A stretch of 64,000 nt of DNA from Candidatus Gastranaerophilales bacterium (GCA_944327275.1 CALVHB010000040.1:124001-188000), one strand, 5' to 3'; positions 1 through 8,838 are shown, counted from the first letter of the stretch. The notes: generated by a model not told the origin, from the letters alone. A program made the numbers and translations.

Positions 1-242
1 TAGTAATATTCGTTTAATTCTGTTGCAGTGGTCAAAAATTTTATGGCTTTTGAATTTTGTTTAAGGTTCTTATAACATAAGCCAAGCCCATAGTAGCTCT
101 CAGGATTACTTCTGTCAATTAAAATAGCGTTCAGATAATTTGTAGCAGCTTCTTTAAATGATTTTTCCATAAGCAGAGCATTTGCTTTATTATAAAAGCT
201 GTTTTTTTCGGCATTATTTTGTTTAATAGTATTCGAACCCAC
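1..242 (-). CDS. TPR-repeat protein, N-terminal part (runs off the window)
   Basis: The reverse frame from 242 to the window edge is open and encodes about 80 residues. They show tetratricopeptide spacing: small and aromatic residues as in SYYGLGLCYKNL, after an earlier helix pair with KANALLMEKSFKEA. The start is GTG at 242 with AGAAGG about 6 bases upstream, which fits better than any internal ATG. TPR proteins are protein-interaction scaffolds; the partner is unknown. No signal peptide is visible in this part. It is divergent from the TolC-like pair. The rest of the gene lies outside the window. Confidence 0.7.
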   Translation of the reverse strand, partial: MGSNTIKQNNAEKNSFYNKANALLMEKSFKEAATNYLNAILIDRSNPESYYGLGLCYKNLKQNSKAIKFLTTATELNEYY

Positions 243-323
243 TTTTTACCTTCTTTCAATTCCTATGATAGAATTTTTTCAGGATTTGAAGAACAACCAT
301 TTGATGTATAACTTAATCAATCA

Positions 324-359
324 TTGGATTTATTATCTGGATTGTGTTATAAAATAATT
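324..359 (+). promoter_or_regulatory. Promoter of the TolC-like pair, probably leaderless
   Basis: TTGGAT (324-329) and TATAAAAT (348-355) are 18 bp apart. The ATG at 360 follows the -10 within about 6 bases and no Shine-Dalgarno sequence precedes it. Transcription would therefore start at or next to the start codon. Confidence 0.45.
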
Positions 360-1172
360 ATGAAAAAGTTTTTGGTATGGTTATTAATATTAGCTGGAAT
401 CCCTGTTTTTGCAGAGGAAGTATCTTTAGATAATGTGCAGGCTGAAAAAATTCAACTGCCTAAGGCAAACATTACAACCAAGCAGTCTTTGGTCGTGAAT
501 GATAAACAAATACTTGATGAGTTAATACAGCTTCAAAAGGAAAAAGATGTCGAAGATATTGAGAATTTGTGGAAAGGGACGGTTGAAAATAATCAAGTAA
601 TCGGCTTTGCTCTAAAGAAACTCGCAACTCCAGAGAGTCAAAGACGTATTCACTCATCGCTTATGGCAAAGACGCTTTCTGCAGTTGTTGCAGGAGCTTC
701 ATTAGCACCTTCTTTAATAGGTGCTGATTATATGATGCAATCGTCTGCGTTTGCTGCTGGGCGTTTAGCTCAGAATCTTATTAATAAAAAAAATATGCCT
801 ACAGAAATTCCTTTGACAGATACCGAATTGATAGAACTTGCTGGGTTGGTTGAAAATCTGCAAGATAAGATTATAACAGCTTATTATAATTATAAAAGTT
901 CTTTGTCTCAGCTAAAGGAGACACGCCAAAGATTGCTTTTGTATAACAAGAATTATGCAAAAGCTCTTGATGAAGAAGATTTAATGGAAATTAGTATATC
1001 TTCTGCACTATACGATAATATGCGTGTAGAAGAGTTTTATTACATGGAAAATGCTAAGAAATACCATTTGGAGTTGCAACGTTTGGCCGGTAAAAAAGTT
1101 GTAGATAAGTTAAACTTATACCAATTTAACTACAATGGAACATTAGTAGGTGAAAAGGCGGGACAAAAATGA
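360..1172 (+). CDS. Secreted TolC-like coiled-coil protein, first of a tandem pair
   Basis: 270 residues from the ATG at 360, where a classic signal peptide begins (MKKFLVWLLILAGIPVFA, cleavage likely after FA). An upstream in-frame start at 324 would bury the signal peptide. The mature protein is mostly helical. A C-terminal half with AYYNYKSSLSQLKE and YHLELQRLAG resembles the helical hairpins of TolC-family outer-membrane efflux proteins, but no beta-barrel segment is recognisable and the protein is short. It is a paralogue of the next gene: both have LWxG, FALxKLA, YYNY and a terminal LxxLxG-like helix. It overlaps that gene by ATGA, so translation is coupled. Likely periplasmic; role unknown. 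Confidence 0.6.
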   Translation: MKKFLVWLLILAGIPVFAEEVSLDNVQAEKIQLPKANITTKQSLVVNDKQILDELIQLQKEKDVEDIENLWKGTVENNQVIGFALKKLATPESQRRIHSSLMAKTLSAVVAGASLAPSLIGADYMMQSSAFAAGRLAQNLINKKNMPTEIPLTDTELIELAGLVENLQDKIITAYYNYKSSLSQLKETRQRLLLYNKNYAKALDEEDLMEISISSALYDNMRVEEFYYMENAKKYHLELQRLAGKKVVDKLNLYQFNYNGTLVGEKAGQK

Positions 1173-2056
1173 AAAAATTATTAATTCTTTTACTTCTTGT
1201 AAATATATCGTTGCCGTCTTTTGCAATAAATTATGAGGATATATCTAATCCTAAACCTCCTGCATATAGAACAGGGCTTTCTGAAGATCCTGAAAAAGAG
1301 TATATGGAAGCTAAAGCTCAAGATAAAGTGCATCAGGAATACGTTAAAAAAGATGCAGAACAATTTGATGTTTCTGATTTAACATATGCTGATTTAAGCA
1401 TTAAACAAATATCACGAGAGGTTGCAGCAGATTTGGAACTTGAACAGGAAGATATGGTCGGTGATTTATCAGTTTTGTGGCAAGGTGCAGCAACTCAAAG
1501 TGATACAATTAATTTTGCATTGTATAAACTTGCAAATCCTGATGAAGACAAGCCTGATGAGAAATCTGTGAAAAAAGTCCTTTCAACTATAGCTAGTATG
1601 TCCACATTGGTTGGGGCAAGTATGGGAAACCCTATGCTTGCAACAAGTTCTATAATAGGTGGTAACGTTTTAGGTATTATGTCTCAAGATACAAAAGCTC
1701 TGAATTATAAATATACAAGAGTTACAGATGCTGATATGATTATTCTTGTCAGAAAAATTGAAGATTTGCAACAAAGAACAGTGGACTTGTATTATAACTA
1801 TATGACTGCTCGTAAAAAGTTGAAAATGATTGAAAAAATTACTCTTGAGCGAAAGAAAAATTACGAATTGGCTCAGGATATGCCTAAAGAAGTTATATTA
1901 ATTACGGATGCGTATTATAGAACAGCTCTTGATAATCAAATGAAAGCAAATTCTGACTATTACGCTAAACGTGCAGCTCTTGAACAGTTTGTCGGAAATG
2001 AAGTTTTTGCTCAATTTGAACAAGATTTGAAAAAACGGGAAGAAAAGGAAAAATGA
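1169..2056 (+). CDS. Secreted TolC-like coiled-coil protein, second of the pair
   Basis: 295 residues with signal peptide MKKLLILLLLVNISLPSFA. An acidic/Lys-rich linker (about residues 25-95) is followed by the region shared with the preceding gene (LSVLWQGAA, INFALYKLANP, a glycine-rich hydrophobic stretch with VGASMGNPML, then long helices with DLYYNYMTARKKL). The paralogy argues for a duplication and perhaps a hetero-oligomer. The TolC resemblance is by helix pattern only. It overlaps the upstream gene by 4 bases and the downstream lipoyl-transferase gene by 4 bases (ATGA at both ends), so the three form one operon. Confidence 0.55.
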   Translation: MKKLLILLLLVNISLPSFAINYEDISNPKPPAYRTGLSEDPEKEYMEAKAQDKVHQEYVKKDAEQFDVSDLTYADLSIKQISREVAADLELEQEDMVGDLSVLWQGAATQSDTINFALYKLANPDEDKPDEKSVKKVLSTIASMSTLVGASMGNPMLATSSIIGGNVLGIMSQDTKALNYKYTRVTDADMIILVRKIEDLQQRTVDLYYNYMTARKKLKMIEKITLERKKNYELAQDMPKEVILITDAYYRTALDNQMKANSDYYAKRAALEQFVGNEVFAQFEQDLKKREEKEK

Positions 2057-2700
2057 TTTTTTTGCCCTACGAAGTAAAATCAGGTGCTGATAATATGAAA
2101 ATAGACTCTGAATTACTCGATAAATCTATAAAAGAGAATTCAAATGAACCTATTTTTAGATTATATGGTTGGAAACCGGCATGTGTGTCTTTGGGGCGAA
2201 ATCAAAAAAGTGATTTTATAAATGAAAATTTTCTAAATTCTTATGGGATTGATATTGTGAGACGTCTTACCGGAGGAAGAGCTCTTTTGCACGATGATGA
2301 AATTACATATAGCTATGTTTGTCCGGCTAGTATCTTAAAGAATGGACAAAATGTTGTAGAATCATACAAAGAAATTTCTCAAATTTTAATTGATAAATTA
2401 AAAAAGCTCGATATAGTTCTTGATTTTGGAGCTCAAAAACAAAGAAATACCCATTTTGATTATTGTATGTTACTTTCAACTGGAGCCGACCTATGTTATC
2501 AAGGGAAAAAACTTATTGGATCTGCTCAATATAGAAAAAATGGTTATATTTTGCAACATGGCTCGATTTTATATGATTATGACAGAGCTCTTATTGAAAA
2601 GCTTTTTGGCGAAAAAGTTAATCCTTCTTCAATTACGTCAATAAAGGAAATAAATCCAAATATATCAAAAGAAGAGTTGATAGAATTGTTGAGTTTTTAA
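2053..2700 (+). CDS. Octanoyl/lipoyl transferase, LipM/LplA family
   Basis: 215 residues with the biotin/lipoate-ligase fold signature: RRLTGGRALLHDDEITYS near residues 71-88 and GKKLIGSAQYRKNG near 151-164. A Cys in DYCMLL sits 12 residues before GKK, the position of the catalytic cysteine of LipM-type octanoyltransferases, so transfer of octanoyl from ACP to a lipoyl domain is more likely than ATP-dependent ligation. It is shorter than B. subtilis LipM (about 278). Lipoate serves 2-oxoacid dehydrogenases or the glycine cleavage system; neither is in this window. It overlaps the TolC-like gene by 4 bases, an odd functional pairing. The LipM/LplA distinction is inference. Confidence 0.8.
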   Translation: MIFLPYEVKSGADNMKIDSELLDKSIKENSNEPIFRLYGWKPACVSLGRNQKSDFINENFLNSYGIDIVRRLTGGRALLHDDEITYSYVCPASILKNGQNVVESYKEISQILIDKLKKLDIVLDFGAQKQRNTHFDYCMLLSTGADLCYQGKKLIGSAQYRKNGYILQHGSILYDYDRALIEKLFGEKVNPSSITSIKEINPNISKEELIELLSF

Positions 2701-2779
2701 AATATTAAGAAATGTAACTTCCTAAACCCCTTATATATCAGGTAATTACGTCTTACTATGTAATTTATGTTTAGAAAAA

Positions 2780-2822
2780 GGCAATTATTCAAAATAATTT
2801 TTCTTTATATAATTACGGGGAA
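2780..2822 (+). promoter_or_regulatory. Shared promoter-like element (copy 1)
   Basis: GGCAATT (2780-2786), 19 bp, TATATAATTA and then GGGGAA (2817-2822), ahead of the ATG at 2846. The same order and a similar spacing occur upstream of the genes starting at 32236 (minus), 51817 and 61746. The copies were found by eye. Confidence 0.5.
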
Positions 2823-2845
2823 CTTAAATTATAAGGGGATATAAA

Positions 2846-4192
2846 ATGTTTAATGCACTTCCTAGCTTTTATACAGATCCAATTACATCATATTCACCAT
2901 TTGCAAATCCTTATGTAAATTTTCCAAATTTGAATATGCCAACAATGCCTACATTTGGTTTTAACGGACCAACTAATTATCAGGATGCATATGATTGGGG
3001 TAGAAATTATATGGCTAATGCAAATGCAAATAGTGCTTTAGCAAGTGCAGTTCAAACAATTTCCGGTCTTGAACAACAGATTAATCAAGTATTAAAACTT
3101 GATAAATTGACAGAAGCTCAAAAAGAAAGATTACAAGCTGTTTTAAATGAAATAAATGCTATAAAAGAAAAAGTTAATGCTTCTAAAAATGCAACTATAG
3201 AACAAAAACAAGCTTTAATTGCTGAGATGAATCAGTTGCAAAAAGAAGCAGGAGAAATAGCTAAGAAGATTATGGAAGAAGTAGCTGCAGCTGCTGATGG
3301 CAATCCAACAGATGGTACTCCTACAGACGGAACACCAACAGATGGCAATCCAACAGACGGCAACCCAACAGACGGTACACCTGCAGGAGATGGTGTTCCA
3401 ACAATTCCAGCTACAGTTAATGATCCAATGGCTCAAAATTTAAGTCAAGAAACTCAAAATTCAGTTCTTGATATTTGTCAAAAAATTTATAACGGATCAA
3501 TTGGTTGTACAGGAACTGACTATACTACAATATTACAAGGAACTAATAACATAACAAAAGATAATGTTACAGCAGTTTTAAACCAATGGCAAAAACAATT
3601 CGCTGCTAATTCCGGAGATAAAAACGTCATTGAGACATTGTTTGCGGAAGAAATGTTATGGAACCCAGAATTGAGTGACAGAGTTGATGGAAAAGTTCCT
3701 TCTCCTAAAAACAATGTTGATATTATTTGGAATATTACAAAATGTTTGGAAGAAAAAGCAAAAGAACTTGGAGTATATAATGAATTAATTGGTGATTTTA
3801 CAGTAGCATTTGATGAGTTAGATGATACTTGTATCAATCAAACTAAGGTTGAAACTGCTGTGATGAAAATCAATCAAAGAGTAATCCAAGCAGAAGCGGC
3901 AAAGGCTGCTAAAGATAAGGCAACTACAGCTGCTGATAAAGCAAAACAAGAACAAGAGACTAAAAATAAAGAAAAACAAGATGAATTTTTAGCAGATATG
4001 CGCGAAATTTGGAAAGATGATGAACTTCAGCTTTCTGAAAAAGTTAAATATGAAAACGGAGAATTTTTAGTAAGAATTGAAGGAATAAATTACTACGGAA
4101 AAGATTTCAGAGAATTATCTGAAAAAGTTAAAAAAGCCGGTTATGATCCAAAAGCATATTTAGCAAAACAACAATTACAAGCTGCAGCTTAG
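2846..4192 (+). CDS. Hypothetical protein with coiled coil and DGxPT repeat linker
   Basis: 448 residues, not recognised. The N-terminus is rich in Pro, Phe, Asn and Tyr with no signal peptide. Residues about 70-150 are a Glu/Lys/Gln coiled coil. A Pro-Thr-Asp-Gly linker of six five-residue units follows, then a helical C-terminal half with an Ala/Lys-rich stretch (about 345-375) and a compact end containing YYGKDFRELSEK. The start is supported by AAGGGGAT 7 bases upstream. It stands alone, is preceded by the shared promoter-like element and ends at a strong hairpin. The flexible linker suggests two separately folded parts, perhaps surface or secreted; this is inference. Confidence 0.75.
   Translation: MFNALPSFYTDPITSYSPFANPYVNFPNLNMPTMPTFGFNGPTNYQDAYDWGRNYMANANANSALASAVQTISGLEQQINQVLKLDKLTEAQKERLQAVLNEINAIKEKVNASKNATIEQKQALIAEMNQLQKEAGEIAKKIMEEVAAAADGNPTDGTPTDGTPTDGNPTDGNPTDGTPAGDGVPTIPATVNDPMAQNLSQETQNSVLDICQKIYNGSIGCTGTDYTTILQGTNNITKDNVTAVLNQWQKQFAANSGDKNVIETLFAEEMLWNPELSDRVDGKVPSPKNNVDIIWNITKCLEEKAKELGVYNELIGDFTVAFDELDDTCINQTKVETAVMKINQRVIQAEAAKAAKDKATTAADKAKQEQETKNKEKQDEFLADMREIWKDDELQLSEKVKYENGEFLVRIEGINYYGKDFRELSEKVKKAGYDPKAYLAKQQLQAAA
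3296..3382 (+). repeat. 15-bp tandem coding repeat (DGNPT/DGTPT)
   Basis: Six near-identical 15-base units encode DGNPT or DGTPT. Variation is mostly at the Asn/Thr codon and at third positions. Such a tract can change length by slippage without breaking the frame. Confidence 0.85.
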
Positions 4193-4285
4193 AATGTTGG
4201 TAAAAAAGAATATATAGTGATTCCTCATAATGGTAAAAGGCAAAGATGCCGAAGAAAAAATAGTAGGTTAGGTGAAAGTGAAGAA

Positions 4286-4320
4286 AAAGTCCTTGGTTTA
4301 TATGCTCAAGGACTTTATTT
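4286..4320. terminator. Bidirectional intrinsic terminator
   Basis: A perfect 10-bp stem AAAGTCCTTG / CAAGGACTTT (4286-4295 and 4307-4316) has A-rich and T-rich flanks. It lies between two convergent genes (the hypothetical gene and ispD). Confidence 0.8.
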
Positions 4321-4977
4321 TTATTCAGTTAAATATATTTTAGCAATATCTATATCATTTTGAGTTGTAATTTTAATATTTTTATAACTTCCGTTTAAGA
4401 TATATACATCTTCTCCTAATTCTTCCAACATTCCTGCGTCATCTGTAAAATTTTGTCCATACAATTTATCGTGAGCTTTTTTTATAAGATGGTATGAAAA
4501 AGCTTGTGGAGTTTGTGTATTATACAACTTTGCCCTATCAATAGTTCTTATAATTTTTCCATCAACCACTTCTTTAATTGTGTCGATAGTTTTTGTAGCT
4601 ACTGTCAAAGCTTTTTTGTCTTTTACCATTTCTATAGTCTGGTTTACAAGATCTGTTGATATCATGGGTCTAGCACCATCGTGAATCAAAACGTAATCGC
4701 ATTCTCCGGCTTTAAGACCATTATATACCGAGGCTTGTCTTGTGCTACCACCTTCTATTATTCGAACTTTAGGACTATCTTTAAAGATTCTGTTTAATTC
4801 ATCTATAATAGTTGGGTTTGCACATATTATAATTTCATCAACATTAGAATTTTCAAAAGCTTTTACTGTATATTTTATAACTTCAATTCCATTTATTTTT
4901 TCAAGCAATTTATTTTTTGTTCCGAAACGTGAGGAAGTTCCTCCTGCTGGAATAATTGCATTTATTTTAAATTTCAT
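4321..4977 (-). CDS. ispD: 2-C-methyl-D-erythritol 4-phosphate cytidylyltransferase
   Basis: 218 residues, usual length. IspD makes CDP-methylerythritol from MEP and CTP in the non-mevalonate isoprenoid pathway. The N-terminal nucleotide-binding motif is AIIPAGGTSSRFG followed by NKLLEKINGIEV. VLIHDGARPMIS (about residues 98-109) is the family metal/CTP site, and TQTPQAFSY plus TDDAGMLEELG are diagnostic. AAGGAG precedes the ATG. It is the last gene of a minus-strand run after thiL (15-base gap). ispH, from the end of the same pathway, lies at 59.6 kb. Confidence 0.95.
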   Translation of the reverse strand: MKFKINAIIPAGGTSSRFGTKNKLLEKINGIEVIKYTVKAFENSNVDEIIICANPTIIDELNRIFKDSPKVRIIEGGSTRQASVYNGLKAGECDYVLIHDGARPMISTDLVNQTIEMVKDKKALTVATKTIDTIKEVVDGKIIRTIDRAKLYNTQTPQAFSYHLIKKAHDKLYGQNFTDDAGMLEELGEDVYILNGSYKNIKITTQNDIDIAKIYLTE

Positions 4978-4992
4978 AGTTCTGTGTACTCC

Positions 4993-5874
4993 TTAAAAAT
5001 GGTTGTATAGTTTATTTTCTACTTCAGTGTTTATGACCCCGTCAATCTTAAGATTGGCCGGACCTTCTTCTACATCTCCGATTATTGTATAATTCGAAAT
5101 CTTTTGCAAGAAATTTTCTGGTACTGCTGCAATTATTTGGTAATCTTCACCTCCATATAAAACAGTTTCCATGTCAACTGTTTTATCATGAGGTATTTTA
5201 TTTGTATCCACTGATATTGTAACATTACTTGCTGAAGCGATTTGATATAGTGCATCTGCTAATCCGTCGGAACTATCCATCATTGCGTAATCTTCTTTTA
5301 TTTTAGTAGCTATTTGTTTTGAAAAATCAACCTGAGCTTTTGGCATAAGATGTGCGTCTATAAATTTAGATGGATTATTTTCGCCTTTTAATAGCAAATT
5401 CAGTCCGTAGGCGCTTGAACCGTGTTCTCCTGAAACTATAACCTTATATCCGGGTTTTGCATTTCCTCTTGATGAAATTTTTCGATTTTTGGAACTGCCT
5501 ATTGCAGTTACTGATACAAAAATTTTATCACTGCCCGTTATGTCTCCACCTACGATTTCAACATTATTACAGGCTTTTTTTGCCCCTTTATAAAAGTCTT
5601 TTACAAAATCTACCTTTGTGTCTTTAGGTAAAGAAAGAGATATTGTGATATATTTGGGTTCTCCTCCGCTGGCACATATGTCACTTATGTTAACCATAAC
5701 TGATTTATAACCTAATTGATATGGTGAAATTAATTCTCGTTTAAAATGAACGTCTTCAACCAAGCTATCTTGAGATATCACTATTCCCAAATCTTTTAAA
5801 TATGCACAATCATCCCCGATGTAATTGGATTTGAGAGTTGATATTATTGCTTTTATAAATTCTTTTTCTTTCAT
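4993..5874 (-). CDS. thiL: Thiamine-monophosphate kinase
   Basis: ThiL phosphorylates thiamine monophosphate to thiamine diphosphate with ATP. About 293 residues from the ATG at 5874. An in-frame TTG at 5892 overlaps the upstream stop region and is less likely; neither has a strong ribosome site. PurM/ThiL-fold motifs are present: YIGDDCAYL near the N-terminus, SDICASGGEPKY, VGGDITGS, the DSSDGLADALYQIA metal-binding stretch and LYGGEDYQI. No TPP riboswitch or other thi gene is visible nearby. It sits between the diguanylate cyclase gene and ispD in one minus-strand run. Confidence 0.92.
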   Translation of the reverse strand: MKEKEFIKAIISTLKSNYIGDDCAYLKDLGIVISQDSLVEDVHFKRELISPYQLGYKSVMVNISDICASGGEPKYITISLSLPKDTKVDFVKDFYKGAKKACNNVEIVGGDITGSDKIFVSVTAIGSSKNRKISSRGNAKPGYKVIVSGEHGSSAYGLNLLLKGENNPSKFIDAHLMPKAQVDFSKQIATKIKEDYAMMDSSDGLADALYQIASASNVTISVDTNKIPHDKTVDMETVLYGGEDYQIIAAVPENFLQKISNYTIIGDVEEGPANLKIDGVINTEVENKLYNHF

Positions 5875-5875
5875 C

Positions 5876-7771
5876 TTATATATCGTGGTCAATTAATGAT
5901 ATGAATTCTTGAACTAATGCATTATTCCATTTTTTACCGGCATCTTGTTTTATTACTTCAAGAGCTTGTTTAGGTGTTAATTCTGCTCTATAAGCCCTAG
6001 GTTCTGTTAGTGCAAAATACGCATCAACAATTAGTATAATTTGAGATGTCATTGGAATTTCATCCTTTGACATTTTTGAAGGGTACCCGGAACCGTCCCA
6101 ATTTTCATGGTGATGTTCGATTATAGGAATAATATCTTGGATATAGCTTATTGGTTGTAGAATTTCTCTTGCTGCAATTATAGGATGTTCTTTTATGTGT
6201 GATCTTTCTTCCTCTGTTAGGGGAGTTGTCTTTTGCAAAATTTCTTGAGGAAGCATAAGATTTCCAATATCATATAAAAGCATTGCGATTCTTAGGTTAT
6301 CTATATCATCTTTTGGAAGATCAAATCTTTTAGCTAAGCTTACAGCAAGCAGAACTTTTGATTTTATGGCTCCTTTATGGTGGAGAGGATTGTAGGTTTG
6401 AGTCAATATATCTGCAACTGAGTATAAAACTTCTTTAGGAATTTCATTTTGTGTATTTTTTAATTTACTTTTTAATTCCTCAGAAATTTCAGGATTAATA
6501 GGGATATTATGTCTTGACAGAATATCTGTAAAAGTGTTTATGGCAATTTCTTGCCAACTTGTTTCAGATATTGGTTTTGCCAGAGTAACTTGGTTTCTGC
6601 CATTCCGTTTCGATTGATACATTGCTTGGTCTGTGAGTTCCAATATATCTTCAATATTATCAGAATGTTCTAAAAAAGTTGCGACCCCAATACTTGCTGT
6701 GATATTACCTATAGTATCCAATTTTTCTTCTTCAAGAGCTTTTCTCATTCTTTCTGCAGCTACCATAGCCCCTTCAGATTCTACTCCAGGAAGTATTACA
6801 TTGAATTCTTCTCCCCCCATTCTTGCAGCTGTATCTATTGAACGGGCATTTTTTTTAAGTACATTTGCAACAGTTTTTATTGCAAGATCTCCATAAGCGT
6901 GACCGTATTTGTCATTTATTTCTTTCAAATGATCAAGATCAAGTCCGATTATACTAAATGGTTGTTTCTGTCTAAGAGCACGTCTTACTTCTTTTTTTAG
7001 GTATTCTTCAAAATATCTTCTGTTATAAAGACCTGTGAGGCTATCACTGACTGCTTGAGATTTTACTTCTTCAAACAAATCTGCGATAGTTATTGCCATT
7101 TCTATTTGTTGAGCAAATATTGTTAAAAAATCTGTTTCGCCCTCGGTTAATTCTTTTCTTGATGAAAAGACGTTGAACCAACCAAAATGTGTGTTTCTGG
7201 TAAAAAGCGGAACTGTTATTATAGATTTGCTCGGACTACCTTCTACTACTTCTTCAATAGTTTCATCAGGGACTTCGGGGATAACTGATTTTAAAGTTTC
7301 TCCGATATCGGTTGTAAGTAAAATTTGTCTGACTTCTTCAGCTTTTGCGTATACGCTATCTTTGCTGTAAATTAATTTTCTGGCTTGTATTGGACCTTTG
7401 ATTAATTTGTCCACGCGTTTAATAGAATCATCATTTGATTGAGCAAGTACTGTGAGGTACGTACCTTTTTCATCTTCACATTTTTTTATGATGTTGCAAT
7501 GCAAATATCCAAGTTCACCTTGAATATTATTGACGATAGTTTCAAGTACACTTTGCAAAGGACGTGAAGCATTCATCATATCCCATATATGTTGAAGAGT
7601 AAGCATTCTTTTATTGGCAAGATTTAGCTCTTTAGTTCGCTCTTCAATTTCTTTTTCAAGTTGAATGTTTCTTTCGTAAACTTCAAGATAATCTTGTTTG
7701 TTATGATATATTGCAGATTCAACTTCTGAAACTTTTCTATAAATATCTTTTAAGTTATCAAAAAAACTCAT
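5876..7771 (-). CDS. GAF-GGDEF-HD-GYP cyclic-di-GMP protein with a degenerate HD site
   Basis: 631 residues from the ATG at 7771. Order: N-terminal coiled coil (about 20-60), GAF-like sensor (about 65-235), GGDEF domain (about 240-400) and HD-GYP domain (about 455-631). The cyclase site GGEEF is intact. An inhibitory RxxD (RSID) lies five residues before it, so c-di-GMP synthesis with product inhibition is expected. The HD-GYP half keeps HHENWDGSGYP but its metal motif reads YDIGN where LHDIGK is usual, and VDAYFALT replaces the usual DvfDALT, so phosphodiesterase activity is doubtful. No membrane segment is seen. TATAAT lies 6 bases before the ATG. Confidence 0.9.
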   Translation of the reverse strand: MSFFDNLKDIYRKVSEVESAIYHNKQDYLEVYERNIQLEKEIEERTKELNLANKRMLTLQHIWDMMNASRPLQSVLETIVNNIQGELGYLHCNIIKKCEDEKGTYLTVLAQSNDDSIKRVDKLIKGPIQARKLIYSKDSVYAKAEEVRQILLTTDIGETLKSVIPEVPDETIEEVVEGSPSKSIITVPLFTRNTHFGWFNVFSSRKELTEGETDFLTIFAQQIEMAITIADLFEEVKSQAVSDSLTGLYNRRYFEEYLKKEVRRALRQKQPFSIIGLDLDHLKEINDKYGHAYGDLAIKTVANVLKKNARSIDTAARMGGEEFNVILPGVESEGAMVAAERMRKALEEEKLDTIGNITASIGVATFLEHSDNIEDILELTDQAMYQSKRNGRNQVTLAKPISETSWQEIAINTFTDILSRHNIPINPEISEELKSKLKNTQNEIPKEVLYSVADILTQTYNPLHHKGAIKSKVLLAVSLAKRFDLPKDDIDNLRIAMLLYDIGNLMLPQEILQKTTPLTEEERSHIKEHPIIAAREILQPISYIQDIIPIIEHHHENWDGSGYPSKMSKDEIPMTSQIILIVDAYFALTEPRAYRAELTPKQALEVIKQDAGKKWNNALVQEFISLIDHDI

Positions 7772-7801
7772 ATATCTATTATACACTATGTTTTGAGTTT
7801 T
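7772..7801 (-). promoter_or_regulatory. Leaderless promoter of the GGDEF/HD-GYP gene
   Basis: On the minus strand TTACAA, 16 bp, TATAAT, then six bases (AGATAT) and the ATG at 7771. The box lies at the 3' end of the upstream glycosyltransferase gene. No Shine-Dalgarno sequence is present. Confidence 0.5.
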
Positions 7802-8837
7802 GTAATATTTTGTTAACAATATTTATAATTTCTTGTGGTTCCGGTTTTGTTCTGCATAATTTAGCTTTTTCACCTTTTAAATGACATTTTCTGGAATGAC
7901 AAGGAGCACAATCTAAATCTCCCCTTATTGAAACATATTTTTCAGGATCACCTAAAGGTGCATACATTGTCTTAGGAGTGCAACAGAATATTGTTACGAC
8001 AGAAGGTTTTTCTGTTGCTCTTGCAAGGTGAGCACTTCCCGAATCAGGTGCCATAACTAAATCTGCGCGAGAAAATAGTTCAATTAATTCTTTTACTCTA
8101 GTTTTTCCTGCAAGGTTGATAAATTTTCCTCCACTTATGTATGATATCAAGTCGTTATCTCGTTCTGTGCCGGTAAATACAAGAGAGCATTTGTCTTGTA
8201 TTGCATCTACAACTTTTTTCCAATTATCTTTTTTCCAGTGTTTCATTTTCCAAGTTGTAGCAGGACAAATTACCACCATTGGTTTTGTTTTGTCTAAGTC
8301 TTTTAGAAGTTCATCTACCTTTTGTATAGTTTCTTCAGTAGATGGTGGCAAGGTATATTTGATATTTTCAGTTCCTTCAAGTTGCATATGTTTTGCAAAT
8401 TGCATATATTGCACAACTACGTTTGTTGAATAGTTTGGATTTGGAGCTCTTTTTACAACTTCGTTTCCTGCAAGAGTAGAAAATTCTCTTCCATATTCAA
8501 AAACGAGCTTTCTTTTTGCTTTGCACAAAATCATCCACAACATACTTTTGAACATCATTTGAGAATCAATTGCAACGTCAAAATGCTCTTTTCTTACTTC
8601 ATTTGCAATTTTTAAAAATTCAATAAAATTTTTCAATGAAAAACCATTCTTCTTCCATTTTACTAATGGAACAAGTATTGCTTTTTCGACAGCAGGATTG
8701 TTATTTATTACATCGTATCCTTTTTCGGAAACAAGCCAAGTAATTTCATACCCGTTTTTCTTTAATACATTTGCTAAAGGTATGTTGAATATTATGTCTC
8801 CTAATGAAGATAGTTTTATTAATAAAAGTTTTTTCAT
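7779..8837 (-). CDS. Glycosyltransferase family 9 (ADP-heptose:LPS heptosyltransferase-like)
   Basis: 352 residues. It starts with KLLLIKLSSLGDIIFNIPL, the conserved N-terminal motif of WaaC/WaaF/GT9 enzymes. The C-terminal sugar-nucleotide domain has VVICPATTWKMKHW, FINLAGKTRVKELIELFSRA and MAPDSGSAHLARA. A cluster of four cysteines (CAPCHSRKCH plus a later Cys) near the C-terminus is also found in members of this family. Likely adds a heptose or related sugar to a cell-surface lipid core on the cytoplasmic face. One base separates it from the ROK kinase, so they are co-transcribed. The exact substrate cannot be read from the sequence. Confidence 0.85.
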   Translation of the reverse strand: MKKLLLIKLSSLGDIIFNIPLANVLKKNGYEITWLVSEKGYDVINNNPAVEKAILVPLVKWKKNGFSLKNFIEFLKIANEVRKEHFDVAIDSQMMFKSMLWMILCKAKRKLVFEYGREFSTLAGNEVVKRAPNPNYSTNVVVQYMQFAKHMQLEGTENIKYTLPPSTEETIQKVDELLKDLDKTKPMVVICPATTWKMKHWKKDNWKKVVDAIQDKCSLVFTGTERDNDLISYISGGKFINLAGKTRVKELIELFSRADLVMAPDSGSAHLARATEKPSVVTIFCCTPKTMYAPLGDPEKYVSIRGDLDCAPCHSRKCHLKGEKAKLCRTKPEPQEIINIVNKILQNSKHSV

Positions 8838-8838
8838 A

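Noticed and set aside
225-245. TTCGAA stretch near 230 as a tRNA T-loop
   Set aside because: No acceptor or anticodon stems; it is the start region of the TPR gene.
4981-5892. TPP riboswitch near thiL
   Set aside because: No THI-box-like sequence seen; thiL is inside a run of genes.
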